A stretch of 64,000 nucleotides of DNA from a gamma proteobacterium NOR5-3 (GTDB lineage: Bacteria; Pseudomonadota; Gammaproteobacteria; Pseudomonadales; Halieaceae): contig DS999407.1 of NCBI GenBank assembly GCA_000158155.1, forward strand, positions 129,919 through 193,918. Direction: 5' to 3'. The position numbers and the translations under genes were made by a program. The notes beneath the pieces were generated by a model. It was not told where the DNA came from. It searched no databases and saw only the letters and a list, made by a program, of their open reading frames with translations. Positions 26,784-36,123 of this stretch are shown piece by piece (the stretch's first letter is position 1; the number at the start of each line of letters is the position of its first letter).

Positions 26784-27503
26784 ATGACACTGAGCACCCT
26801 CCGCATGAAGCAGCTGAGCATCGATCAGTTACTGCACTATGCACAAACGCAGGGCGATTCCGTCGGCGATACATTTGCATCCGAACTGCTGCAACTCGTA
26901 AATACGTATGCACGCGAGATCGCTCATCAGCTCAATGTCGAGGCCATCGCTCTAAAAGATGACGACGGCGTACAGGACAAGGTTTCAGTGCATGCGTGCT
27001 TTTATCCCAGCTTTCCCACGCAAAGCTGTCCTGGCATCCTGCACAGCTACGACCCCGAGGGCCAATGGCACCAGCATCGCCACGGCACGGTATTGCTGTG
27101 CGACGATGACACAAACGTGGGATTGATCGGGACCGCCGCACTCGAGAGAGCGGGGCTGACCGTGCTGACATCGACGAGTGCCGAAGCGGCCCTAACCTTG
27201 ATGGCTGCTCACGACATTGATCTTCTTATCACCGACATCCAGCTTCCCGGGCTATCTGGTCACGAGCTGGCCGAGATCGCCCGGACCCGACAACCCGGAC
27301 TTGCGGTCATTACCATCTCGGGGGAAGTTGACGACGCGCTCTGTCTGGAGAAAGTCGAGGAACATGGGCTGCTGTTTCATGCCACAAAACCGGCCAACTG
27401 GGCACGTCTCGTGCCGTTGATTCGACGGCTGGCTACGCCACGCGCGGCTCAAACGGCTCAGAGTCATCCCAATAGCGGAGCCCATCGTAAGTCGTTCCCC
27501 TAG
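26784..27503 (+). CDS. Response regulator with unrecognised N-terminal domain (copy 2)
   Basis: 239 residues, start ATG with GGAG nine bases upstream. Same architecture as the protein at 12463: a roughly 100-residue N-terminal domain with the core VHACFYPSF...CPGILHSYDPEGQW, then REC with Asp107-109 (LCDDDTN), phospho-acceptor Asp151 (LLITDIQLPGLSG), Ser179 (ITISGE) and Lys202 (HATKP). The motif ANWARL after the Lys is shared (ADWARL in copy 1). A 20-residue polar tail follows. No histidine kinase nearby. Separated from copy 1 by 13 kb that includes the surface operon. Confidence 0.85.
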   Translation: MTLSTLRMKQLSIDQLLHYAQTQGDSVGDTFASELLQLVNTYAREIAHQLNVEAIALKDDDGVQDKVSVHACFYPSFPTQSCPGILHSYDPEGQWHQHRHGTVLLCDDDTNVGLIGTAALERAGLTVLTSTSAEAALTLMAAHDIDLLITDIQLPGLSGHELAEIARTRQPGLAVITISGEVDDALCLEKVEEHGLLFHATKPANWARLVPLIRRLATPRAAQTAQSHPNSGAHRKSFP

Positions 27504-27654
27504 GGTCACGGCGGTGCCGTAGACATAAATCTCCGACCCGCCAGCCGTCTCGAAGGAGGTTGAGAAGCGCACGTTGACGATGGTCTAGGCTTTTAAGTGA
27601 CGGGCTCGATCCTCAGGTATAGCCTGACATCAATGATGGGATCCTCTGGACTTT

Positions 27655-29790
27655 TTACTCATAGCCGCTCCCGGAACCTCCATCAGCCGCCCTCCATGCG
27701 CTCGCTGGCGAAGAAGACAGGTGTGTTGCCAGAAACGCGAGCAGGTCTTCATAAAACGCCACTCGCAAAGTTTCACTCGCAATCCCGTGCCCGCCGCCTT
27801 TGAGAACCTCAAAAGTAACCGCCTTGTCTTGCGCTAACAGCGCATCGCGCATCGCTTCGGCCTGGGAGAGCGGTGCTCGCTGGTCCTCGCTACCATGGAC
27901 CATCCAGACCGGTACGGTGATTTTGCGGGCATGGTTCACGGGAGAGAAGGCCGCTAACTCCTCGGGGTCAGTGCCGATCGCCTTCTCAAGGTACCCCTCG
28001 CCCCATCGCAGCGCGAGGACGTCGCCTTCATCGTACATCCGCTCAAGATCATAAATTCCCGCGTAGGCCGCCACGCAATCAAGCAACTCTGGCTCCATTG
28101 ACGCTAATTGCATCGCTGCATAGGCACCGAAGCTGCCTCCATACGCACAGGTCTTCGTGAAGCGATCGGGGTATGTCTTTTTTATCCAATGCAGTGCATC
28201 CACAAGGTCGTGGATTATGCCGTCTCCCCACTCCCGGTACCCCATCTCCTCAAAGTACAGGCCATAGCCACCACTGCCCCGAAAATTGACCTGAAGGATC
28301 GCATAGCCTCGGCTGGCCAACAGTTGCACCTCTTCATCAAACGCCCATGGAGCTCGTACACCATGCGGTCCACCGTGGATTAACAGAATTAGCGGTGTCG
28401 TCTCCGAGGTTCGGTGTGGCTGTGTCAACAGGACGGGAATGGACACGCCATCCCGAGCTCGCACGGTATGCGTCTCGGTCGGCGAGAGCAGTGTTCTGTC
28501 CAACCACTGACGGTTGGAGAACAGATGTCGCGCCTCTTTCGTTCGGGTGTCGAACAGGTAAAACGCCCCAGGGTTTCGGTCACCATCGACTCGCACAACA
28601 AATTGCTGCCCCGCCTGATCAGCGCTAATCAGTCGCACCAGCTGGTCCGGGAACGCCTTGCGCAAACCGCGGTGAAGCTTCACCAACCGATGATCGGGGT
28701 CCAGGTAGTCGTACTGTGGTGTTGCCGGTAACGAGATGACACCAAGGGGTATACCTGTGCCCGGTTCGGTCAGCGTGTCGACGATGTCGGCACTTAGCGG
28801 TCCCACCACGGTGCTAGTAGCCCCAGTCTCTACATCCATCGCCATGATCGTGTCTTGTCGTTGCGGTCCCGCCGAGGTGTTGAAGTAGGCAAGGCCCCGC
28901 GCCTCATCTAATGCCAGCAGGACCACCCGCTCATGGGCCAGCGACAGCGTCAAGGGCTCCCAGTCGCTCTTCGGCGTCCGCCTGAATGCGGCATTGACCG
29001 AGGAGTCTTCATCGATCCAGCGCATGAAACGGACTTGTCCGTCCAGATCGACCAGCGCGTTGGCGCCGCGGTGTGGCAATTTCTCTACTCTGCGTTTTTT
29101 GCCTGAATAGATATTGAGCTTGGAAACGACCGGGAACGTGTTCCTGGTATCGCGGTAAATGTTACCGCGCAATTCCCAAGGGTGCTCAAGGATCAGGATG
29201 TATTTAGGGTCATCGGGCAATATGCTGAGGATTGTGTGGCTCGCAAAGCTCGGCTTCTTCCCCCCAATTCTGCCGCTGACCCGACCATTCGCTCGCCACC
29301 CGAAAATGCGCTCGGATCGTTTGCCATCAAGATTGACGGCATACAACTCGCCGGTGGGAATCGGTTGCTCCCAGCGACCGTACTTCTCAGCTGCCGCGAA
29401 GACAATACGCTCGTTATTCGCCCACTGGTAATCGTAAATGACATCGCCCTCGACGGTCTTCGTACCACCAACAAAGCTGAAATCTGTCGTGGAAAGGAAA
29501 ATAATTGCGACAGCGTCTTGATCGCGTACCAATGCGGCGAGATGTTCGCCGTCAGGTGAAATTTTTGCGTCCAAGTAGTCGCCATTCGATATCCAATAAT
29601 CCAAAACATCAGGGTCTTTTGGCTGGTCCGTCGCAACAGCGTGACTGCTCACCGAGAAACACATTAATACGGCGAAGACGACTCTCGTCCTACATTGAAA
29701 TAGCCGGGATATTGATAACGACTTGACGAGCACATGTGTGACTCGCGATTGAGAGAAGAAACTGAAAAGGTAAAGGTGATGAAATAGCAT
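27655..29790 (-). CDS. S9-family (prolyl oligopeptidase-like) exported peptidase
   Basis: About 711 residues from ATG 29790, chosen for its GGGGAG ribosome site; an open frame continues upstream to 29883, and a GTG closer to the signal peptide is also possible. The signal peptide lies around VVFAVLMCFSVSSHAVA, implying a periplasmic enzyme. The N-terminal beta-propeller is followed by an alpha/beta-hydrolase domain with the triad Ser (YGGSFGAYAA), Asp (HGSEDQRAP) and His (KGGGHG), at residues 584, 667 and 699 counted from the longest frame. The family removes dipeptides or cleaves oligopeptides, often after proline. The preceding gene space is IS3 debris, so the original promoter may be displaced. 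Confidence 0.88.
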   Translation of the reverse strand: MLFHHLYLFSFFSQSRVTHVLVKSLSISRLFQCRTRVVFAVLMCFSVSSHAVATDQPKDPDVLDYWISNGDYLDAKISPDGEHLAALVRDQDAVAIIFLSTTDFSFVGGTKTVEGDVIYDYQWANNERIVFAAAEKYGRWEQPIPTGELYAVNLDGKRSERIFGWRANGRVSGRIGGKKPSFASHTILSILPDDPKYILILEHPWELRGNIYRDTRNTFPVVSKLNIYSGKKRRVEKLPHRGANALVDLDGQVRFMRWIDEDSSVNAAFRRTPKSDWEPLTLSLAHERVVLLALDEARGLAYFNTSAGPQRQDTIMAMDVETGATSTVVGPLSADIVDTLTEPGTGIPLGVISLPATPQYDYLDPDHRLVKLHRGLRKAFPDQLVRLISADQAGQQFVVRVDGDRNPGAFYLFDTRTKEARHLFSNRQWLDRTLLSPTETHTVRARDGVSIPVLLTQPHRTSETTPLILLIHGGPHGVRAPWAFDEEVQLLASRGYAILQVNFRGSGGYGLYFEEMGYREWGDGIIHDLVDALHWIKKTYPDRFTKTCAYGGSFGAYAAMQLASMEPELLDCVAAYAGIYDLERMYDEGDVLALRWGEGYLEKAIGTDPEELAAFSPVNHARKITVPVWMVHGSEDQRAPLSQAEAMRDALLAQDKAVTFEVLKGGGHGIASETLRVAFYEDLLAFLATHLSSSPASAWRAADGGSGSGYE

Positions 29791-29897
29791 CGTTTCAACT
29801 CCCCCCCCGGGGCCGAAAGTAACAAATGGTGATTTGCCGCCCAGATCCTGTAAAAAACAAAGACCCTCAAAAAAATCATCCACAGAAGACGAAGGGT

Positions 29898-30880
29898 TTA
29901 CATGCAGAAACCTTGCAGATCTCTTTCAGCCTTTTCTTCACTAATAATTCGCATGCTACACCCCATTGAGATTGCACTTTTGTATAAAGTAGCTGAACTG
30001 AAAGGGCCATCAACTTGATGTGCTGAGATTTCGACGCCCTCTCTTCGGTTGGCGTTTTCTAGGATGGGGCAGCCATTTCGGGTAAGTTGACCGCCCCCTG
30101 CCGTTGCCACAAATGATTTTCTGCGGTTTTCCCGGTTTTCGAATAGCTCACTTAGAAAGCGAGCGACCTGCGAGCCAGTGATGGAGACAGCGACGAGTTG
30201 TCCGACCATTTCACGCGAGAAGTCGTCAACGACATTCAGTACACGGAATCGTCTGCCACTACTTAGCTGATCTGAAACAAAATCCATCGACCACCGCTGA
30301 TTAACCCGTGACGGCACTTTCATTGGTTGCCTTGGTCGCTGGAACTTTTTGCGCTAATTAGTGCGCACCTGAAGCCCTTCCTCGGTGTACAGGCGATACG
30401 TGTGCTTCTTATTCACAAAGAGACCCTCGTTCTTCAGAATCCCGTGCAATAACAGGTAGCTGTACGCTGACTACTCAACCGCTAAGGCCTTCAGTCGGGA
30501 CCTTAGGGTATAGTCACGAGCCGGCTTCGACTGGTACCGATAACCTGTTCTGCTGACGCCCGCCAAACTGCATGCTGTGCGCTCGCTCAAATGACAGACC
30601 TCAATCATATGAGTAGCGACATGCTTCCGCGCGGCAGGCGTTACCACTTTTTTTTGCAGCACGTCCTTCATGGCCTCGGTCTCGAGCAGCTTCTCCGCCA
30701 AAAGCTTCTTCAGCTTGCTGTTCTCTGACTCAAGCCCTCTTAGGCGCTTGGCCTTGTTTACCTCGAGCCCGGGGTACTTACTGCGCGCAGTCTGAGCGAA
30801 CGAAAATAATCGAATGGCTTCCGGTTAGGGCTGGAGCGGACGTCCATGCAAGAGGCTATCAACGTCTGCTTGAAGTGGTC
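29898..30880 (-). pseudogene. IS3-family OrfA/OrfB remnant
   Basis: Minus-strand order: OrfA tail (SKYPGLEVNKAKRLRGLESE, LLAEKLLETEAMKDVLQKKV), OrfB start region (ARKHVATHMIEVCHLSERTA, SLAGVSRTGYRYQSKP), then ILKNEGLFVNKKHTYRLYTE, stop, and PSRVNQRWSMDFVSDQLSSG with NVVDDFSREMVGQ (first two catalytic acids). Stops near 30358 and 30474 and a frameshift after about 30130 inactivate it; the last catalytic Glu region is not recognisable. Confidence 0.8.
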
Positions 30881-30897
30881 AGCAGTAGCAAACCGGG

Positions 30898-32034
30898 TTA
30901 TATCGACTCCATTATCGTCGACTCGCTTTCGAGTATCTTCAGATCGGGATGATTAATCTGTTCAATCACTTCACGGAGTTGGAGGAGACGCAGCGGATGG
31001 CTGACGCCAGCTACCTCCCTTCCCCGCGCCGCCAATAGTCGCGTGAAAGCGACCGCGCTCATGGCTGTGACCCCATAATCGGAGGGACCTAGCAGTGAAA
31101 CCTGTGTCTGGACGTATCGCCGCGCGCACCTTCCGCGAGCGACTGCAACCATCGCTATGGGCTCTGGGCGGGCCGGACTCAACTCCTTGAGCGCGTTCAC
31201 GGTTCGTCCGAGCTGGAGACCAAATCCTTTGCGTCGAAAGAGAGCCAGAATACCCAAGCGACGAAGAACTGACATCAGCCGGTCGAATGCCATACTGTCG
31301 AAGCCCGTCCAGAGATGAACTTCGGGCACGCCCAGCGCATCAGAAAGTACCTGTCCCTCCGCGAAATCGACGAGCCGGTGGCGGCGGACTCCAAAGGGCT
31401 CTGGGTAGTCGAAGTCTCGTGTGACGCTGACGCCAGGCACTTTCCGAACACGCGAACCCTCGCGAAAGGTTACGGGCTTCGAAAATGAAACCATCATGTC
31501 TGAAATTCCAAGCGGAGCGACTCTTGCCCTCGTGCTCTGACACAGCGACAGGTCGATGGCATCGACCCGGTCGAGCATCTCTGATGCCCGCACCGCCATC
31601 AGGCCCGACAATCCAGGCCACAAGCCAGCCATCGTAAGCACGGGGGTACAAGCCTCTGTTGCGCGGCTGCCCAGCGCGTGAACGCGGTCGATAAAACTCT
31701 GCTTGATAGATAGGTCAAGACTGGGTATTCCATGCCCAAGACAAGCGAGCTGTACCTCCGGCCTTTCTTGCTGGAGACAGATAATCACCGCAGTGAGATC
31801 GGGGGCGACGCCATCGCGGATACTCTCGGGATCTCGCACGTCGATCCGCCTCGACTCAGCTCCCCCCGGGTATTCCTGCGCCTGAGCTATTGCGCGTTCA
31901 AGCCGGTAGTCCCCCAAGACGAGCGATCTCGGACCGCATTGGCGCACGATCTCTGCACACACCTCTCGTCCTACGCCGCCCGCCGAGCCAATCACGAGAA
32001 TCCGTGATCGAGCGGCGCCATCTTTACTTTTCAT
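30898..32034 (-). CDS. Saccharopine-dehydrogenase-like NAD(P)-binding protein
   Basis: 378 residues from ATG 32034, chosen because a paralogue at 63812 starts at the matching point (MDIKAGAARSRILVIG); upstream residues are not shared. N-terminal Rossmann motif RILVIGSAGGVGREVCAEI followed by LGDYRLERA, a layout typical of the saccharopine dehydrogenase NADP-binding superfamily. The middle has AGLWPGLSGLMAVRASEML. These proteins oxidise or reduce amino-acid-like or lipid substrates, and the exact function here cannot be told. The second copy is cut by an IS3. Confidence 0.75.
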   Translation of the reverse strand: MKSKDGAARSRILVIGSAGGVGREVCAEIVRQCGPRSLVLGDYRLERAIAQAQEYPGGAESRRIDVRDPESIRDGVAPDLTAVIICLQQERPEVQLACLGHGIPSLDLSIKQSFIDRVHALGSRATEACTPVLTMAGLWPGLSGLMAVRASEMLDRVDAIDLSLCQSTRARVAPLGISDMMVSFSKPVTFREGSRVRKVPGVSVTRDFDYPEPFGVRRHRLVDFAEGQVLSDALGVPEVHLWTGFDSMAFDRLMSVLRRLGILALFRRKGFGLQLGRTVNALKELSPARPEPIAMVAVARGRCARRYVQTQVSLLGPSDYGVTAMSAVAFTRLLAARGREVAGVSHPLRLLQLREVIEQINHPDLKILESESTIMESI

Positions 32035-32106
32035 CTTCTTATACGCCTGGAGGCTCCGACCGACCGGAACGAATGACAAACGATGCTTTCGTCCAATGAC
32101 AGCCGA

Positions 32107-32274
32107 AGCTGCCGCTTCTATGTGAGTGAGGGCCGGCAAGGTCGCCGTTCCACGCTGATCACCGGTCGATTACCCATTGAGCTCCGGCACGAGTATATCA
32201 CTGAGGCGGCGATAGCTGACGCGGTCTTGAACCGCCTACTGCATGGTGCTCACCGACTCGATCTCAGGGGTTAA
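32107..32274 (+). pseudogene. istB: IS21 IstB C-terminal remnant
   Basis: Reads GRQGRRSTLITGRLPIELRH, EYITEAAIADAVLNRLLHG and AHRLDLRG, stop: the end of an IS21 IstB ATPase helper. Only the last 55 or so residues remain. The following 290 bases to 32565 hold the presumed IS21 end and the promoter of the DUF4336 gene; no gene seen there. Confidence 0.75.
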
Positions 32275-32565
32275 TCCATGCCTAACACCAGGTCCGAATT
32301 GACTGAACGTGACTGGTCGATGTAAAAATATCCACGCGAGCGAGCATCAGTGCGCAAAGCGGCCCAGATCGATGATCCACGTATCCCGTGCCCCTTCTCC
32401 TCGAGAGTTAGCATCGTATGTGCGCAGGCGGCGCGCTGGTGATAGATTGTGGATGCACGCTGCCATGCAGGTCGTGCGACTTGGGGCGCTGGTGACCGCT
32501 AGTGACTGAAAGTGTGAGAGATGGATAGCACCGCGCTATAGCAAAAGACGGGGTTTGTTTTTCCT

Positions 32566-33285
32566 ATGCCTGCAGTAAGCAACACAACGCAGTTAGCCGA
32601 GAACCTGTGGATTGTCGATGGCCCTGCCGTACGCTGGGTCACCGTACCGTTTCCAACACGCATGACCATTGTGCGTCTTGCTGATGGGGAGCTCCTGATT
32701 CACTCGCCGATCGAGCTGACTCCTGATGTCAAGAAGACGGTTAAAGCACTCGGGACGCCAAAGTACCTCATCACTCCCAACAAGATCCACCATCTGTTCT
32801 GGTCCCAGTGGCAGGCCTGTTACCCGAACACTTTGAGCTTTGCGCCGCCCGGCCTGACCAGAAAACGGCCAGATCTTTCATTCGCCGGTGAACTTGGCGA
32901 TAGCCCCGAGCCGTTCTGGACAAACGAAGTCGACCAACTCATCTTCAAGGGCAGCCGCGTCCTTGACGAAGTGGTCTTCTTCCATCGCCCATCCGGGACC
33001 CTCATCCTCGGCGATCTTTTAGAAAACTTCGATCCCGGGACACTGTCCTCATTCCACCGTCTCCTCGCGCGACTCGGCCGGGTCCTTGCCCCGCACGGGG
33101 AAACCCCGCTGGATTACCGGCAAACGTTTATGCTCCGTCATCGGGAGGCGCGCGAGAGCCTGCGCCGCATGCTCGAGTGGAAACCCCGGTCCGTTGTCAT
33201 GTGTCACGGACTGCCGGTTTACGAGGATGCAGCAGCTTTCCTGGAAGCCGGTTTCGGGTGGATTAGCCCTCGCCATAGCCCCTGA
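32566..33285 (+). CDS. DUF4336 protein
   Basis: 239 residues matching DUF4336, a family distantly like metallo-beta-lactamases: TRMTIVRLADGELLIHSPIE, KYLITPNKIHHLFWSQWQ, FFHRPSGTLILGDLLENFDP and SVVMCHGLPVYEDAAAFLEA. Soluble, no signal peptide. The His-rich PNKIHHLF and late MCHG positions could bind metal. Function unknown. It stands alone between an IS21 remnant and the mazEF region. Confidence 0.8.
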   Translation: MPAVSNTTQLAENLWIVDGPAVRWVTVPFPTRMTIVRLADGELLIHSPIELTPDVKKTVKALGTPKYLITPNKIHHLFWSQWQACYPNTLSFAPPGLTRKRPDLSFAGELGDSPEPFWTNEVDQLIFKGSRVLDEVVFFHRPSGTLILGDLLENFDPGTLSSFHRLLARLGRVLAPHGETPLDYRQTFMLRHREARESLRRMLEWKPRSVVMCHGLPVYEDAAAFLEAGFGWISPRHSP

Positions 33286-33409
33286 GCAGGCACTACACTG
33301 TCATGGCACTGCTCATTGTCGCAGAAAACTCCAATTATCGATGCCTCAGATTAGGGAAGGTGGACAAAATTCCGACAGAGTATTTAGATGGTATTGGTAA
33401 GACTAAAAG

Positions 33410-33432
33410 GCTATCTGCATTCTGAGGTTGGA
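33410..33432 (+). repeat. TGCATTCTGAGGTTGGA repeat, copy A
   Basis: First of four related copies in 3.2 kb. Copy A and the inverted copy C (34371-34393) agree at 22 of 23 positions and enclose the mazEF locus. A second direct copy (B) starts 17 bases downstream. Confidence 0.75.
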
Positions 33433-33448
33433 TTGTAGATTTTAGGGA

Positions 33449-33469
33449 TATTTGCATTCTAAGGTTGGA
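33449..33469 (+). repeat. TGCATTCTAAGGTTGGA repeat, copy B
   Basis: Direct repeat of copy A with one change in the 17-base core (G to A). Confidence 0.7.
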
Positions 33470-33601
33470 TGTCAAATTCCCCAATAAATCGGCAGTCACT
33501 CTCTTTTGTGCAAAATTTGGTTGAATGACTCCGATCCGGTTCATCCCAAACCCTAGATCTATATCCGGTATGAGAGCGACTGGGTGCGTGAACCACCCGG
33601 G

Positions 33602-33656
33602 AAACTATGTTTATACATTGTATAATATTGCAGCTGTGGTAGTACAAACATAGTTT
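33602..33656 (+). promoter_or_regulatory. mazEF promoter with inverted-repeat operator
   Basis: Perfect arms AAACTATGTTT (33602-33612) and AAACATAGTTT (33646-33656) flank a good -10 box TATAAT (33621-33626). The layout suits autoregulation by the MazE antitoxin, which binds its own promoter in this family. Confidence 0.55.
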
Positions 33657-33675
33657 AAACATATAGGTAGCTAGT

Positions 33676-33930
33676 ATGCACACCAAAATTCGCAAATGGG
33701 GCAATTCCGCAGGCGCGATCATCCCGGCACCCGTGCTAGCCGAAGTCGGTATTGATTTAGGCGATGCCGTGGACATTGAGGCCGTAGACGGCACCATCCT
33801 GATCAAGCAGGTTGCGCCCAGCTATACCCTGGATGAACTGCTGAAGGCCTGCCCGCAGGAGGCGGTGACATTGAATGTCGATGAAAAGGCATGGCTGCGT
33901 GATGCGCCAGTAGGCAAGGAGTTGGCTTAA
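33676..33930 (+). CDS. mazE: MazE/PemI-type antitoxin (AbrB fold)
   Basis: 84 residues with the MazE swapped-hairpin DNA-binding domain: KIRKWGNSAGAIIPAPVLAE, then GDAVDIEAVDGTILIKQ. The C-terminal acidic tail (YTLDELLKACPQEA...) is the toxin-binding part. It should neutralise MazF and repress the operon, but the toxin gene directly behind it is interrupted, so this may be an orphan antitoxin. Confidence 0.88.
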   Translation: MHTKIRKWGNSAGAIIPAPVLAEVGIDLGDAVDIEAVDGTILIKQVAPSYTLDELLKACPQEAVTLNVDEKAWLRDAPVGKELA

Positions 33931-34260
33931 GTGGCCTACACACCTTAGCGCGGTGACATCGTATGGACGGACTTCGATCCGTCAGCGGGTCATGAGCAGG
34001 CGCACAAGCGGCCGGCCATCGTGTTGTCGCCAGAGCTGTTCAATAAGCAGATCCAATTGGCCTTGGTTGCCCCTATTACCAGTCGAGTGCGGGGACACGG
34101 TTTTGAGGTCAAGTTGGAGCAAGCCCAAACTCAAGGCGTGGTGCTCTGTCAGCATGTTAAGACCATCGACTACAAGTATCGCGGCATCGAATTCATCGAA
34201 CCCGCTCCCGCGAAGGTGTTGAACGATGTCTTAGCGAAAGTACGGGTACTGGTTAACTAG
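33931..34260 (+). pseudogene. mazF: MazF-type toxin, nonsense at codon 6
   Basis: Starts with GTG immediately after the mazE stop. Reads VAYTP, stop (TAG 33946-33948), RGDIVWTDFDPSAGHEQAHK, RPAIVLSPELFN, then VRGHGFEVKLEQAQTQGVVL and VKTIDYKYRGIEFIE. All of MazF is present; the amber codon replaces the usual Gln/Lys before RGDIVW. Restarting at GTG 34021 would lose the RGDI(V/Y)W core, so the mRNA endoribonuclease is probably dead. Confidence 0.85.
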
Positions 34261-34370
34261 GTGAAACAGCAAATCGCTGGAAAGGGCAGCCAACCTCTCA
34301 GCAAAACATCCCAATCCAAGCGATTCCAACCAACAGCCAGGCCCACTTCGAGAAATACTAATGCTCTAGT

Positions 34371-34393
34371 TCCAACCTCAGAATGCAAATAGC
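34371..34393 (-). repeat. TGCATTCTGAGGTTGGA repeat, copy C (inverted)
   Basis: Inverted copy of the motif at 33410-33432, closing the segment that holds mazEF. See also copy D at 36583-36604. Confidence 0.75.
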
Positions 34394-34536
34394 CGATTTT
34401 AGTCAGGCATGGCTCAAGGCCCGGTTTGTGCAAAAGTTGGTAGGAGACCACGATGCGGCGTTCGCCGACCAGGGTGAGTAAGTTTCTTGCAAACAAGCAA
34501 GTAGACAAAAAGCGCAACTATCTGTACGAGTGAACT

Positions 34537-35241
34537 ATGAACTGGAAAGGTGAGTTCTGCTTAGGCGAAACATGGCTGGTTTTTCGGGGTCGTGCTGGGG
34601 ACAATCGCCCACACGCACATGCAACGCTCCAACTGACCGTATCCCTTGGCCCAGAAATTCTGATCAGCGATGAAAATGATCGGTTGGTGTCTGGTTCTGC
34701 GCTTTGTGTGAAAGCGGGTAAACGTCATACGCTTCATCCATCGAAGAGCGTTGTGCTTGTATTGATTGAGCCGCAATCACAGCTAGCAGACTATGTGCAG
34801 CGCTTTGCGGGGGACAGCGATATCTCTGAGGTTACCCCAAGCCTCACTGCTCAGATCAATTGGGGAGGCGAACTCGATATGCTCCTTGAGCCCTTGGACA
34901 TAGGTGGCAATCGTCTCAGGTCAAACCTAGATGTACGCTTAGCGGAAGCACTCGAGTTTTTGCGCACGTCACCGCTAAAAGGCGCGATCGCTGCAGCCGC
35001 TAAGTCATGCGGTTTATCGGAACCGAGATTACGGGTGATTGCACAACAACAACTTGGTGTACCTCTATCCAAGTGGCTCATATGACAGGCGATTCGGCGG
35101 TCGGCGAAGGCGCAAGGCGCTTCGCTGAGTGACGCTGCCTATGCAGGCGGTTTTGCGGACCAGGCACATCTAACCCGGACAATGAGGACAGTTATGGGTG
35201 TGACACCCCTCCAGGCATTGAACGCGGTTCAGGAGCGTTAG
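34537..35241 (+). pseudogene. AraC-family regulator with internal stop
   Basis: A cupin-like sensor (RGRAGDNRPHAHATLQLTVS, CVKAGKRHTLHP) and the first helix-turn-helix (GAIAAAAKSCGLSEPRLRVI) are in frame up to LSKWLI. A single TGA (35083-35085) follows, then the same frame continues QAIRRSAKAQGASLSDAAYA, GGFADQAHLTRTMRTVMGVT and PLQALN to TAG 35241. One nonsense change, most simply TGG to TGA, separates it from a complete regulator. It precedes the transglutaminase-like gene that it probably controlled. Confidence 0.82.
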
Positions 35242-35320
35242 TTTACACGCAAGCGTTTCGTTCAATACGCTCACTCGATGTGTCCATTATCTTTCTCTTT
35301 TTCATTTAGGAGATTGAGTG

Positions 35321-36076
35321 ATGACTATACCAGTGGTTTTAGCAGACTTTGAGAGCGACTTAGTTCAGCGCACCGCAACTCGAATCATTGGTGACGCCGC
35401 CACTACAAAAGAGAAATTCAGCAGACTGCACGATTATGTCAGAGACGACATCAAGTTTGGGTTCCCGGCAACTGGCGACCTGACCAAGGCGTCCGACACG
35501 ATTAGACTGAGGCTCGGGCAGTGCAACACGAAATCTACTCTGCTCCTCGCATTGTGCAAAGCTGTCGGCATACCAGCACAGGTGCATTTTTCGCTGATCT
35601 CAAAGGAGATCCAACGAGGCTTTTTTACGGGGCTCGCGTATCACCTGATGCCAAGGGAAATCTCGCATTCCTGGCTTGAAGTCCAAATCGACGATGAATG
35701 GAAACGGACAGACGGATATATCAACGACACTTTGCTTCAAGCTTCGTCACAGCGAACGTTAAAGCAACGCGGATGGACAACAGGATTCTCGGTTGCACTG
35801 GGAGCAGCGGGGCAGGACTACGGGTCGTGCGCCACTTTTGGAACGTTTCAGCAAATGGCTGCAGTTACTGATGATCATGGCGTCTATGATGAGCCATCGG
35901 ACTACTTTAAGTCCGAATGCTACAAGAACCGTCCCGGACCGATCAGACTCATCCTATATCGGCTCAAGGTAGCAGCTGTCAATCGGCGCGTTCAAGCTAT
36001 TCGGGCAAAGGCAGACGTGCGCAAGCATCGCCGGACGGCCGATACAAACAAAAGCGCTTCGCTCGATACTCAATAG
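35321..36076 (+). CDS. Transglutaminase-like cysteine-protease-fold protein
   Basis: 251 residues from ATG 35321 with AGGAG eight bases upstream (a GTG one codon earlier is possible). The transglutaminase-like triad is visible: Cys in RLGQCNTKSTLLLALCKAVG, His in ISHSWLEVQID and Asp in TDGYIND. Soluble. Bacterial members cross-link, hydrolyse or cleave peptides; the substrate here is unknown. A DUF3703 gene follows after 47 bases on the same strand. Confidence 0.82.
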   Translation: MTIPVVLADFESDLVQRTATRIIGDAATTKEKFSRLHDYVRDDIKFGFPATGDLTKASDTIRLRLGQCNTKSTLLLALCKAVGIPAQVHFSLISKEIQRGFFTGLAYHLMPREISHSWLEVQIDDEWKRTDGYINDTLLQASSQRTLKQRGWTTGFSVALGAAGQDYGSCATFGTFQQMAAVTDDHGVYDEPSDYFKSECYKNRPGPIRLILYRLKVAAVNRRVQAIRAKADVRKHRRTADTNKSASLDTQ

Positions 36077-36123
36077 AACGGATAGCGCAGCAGATTTTCG
36101 AGAATCGAAGCCGAAGGTGCATC

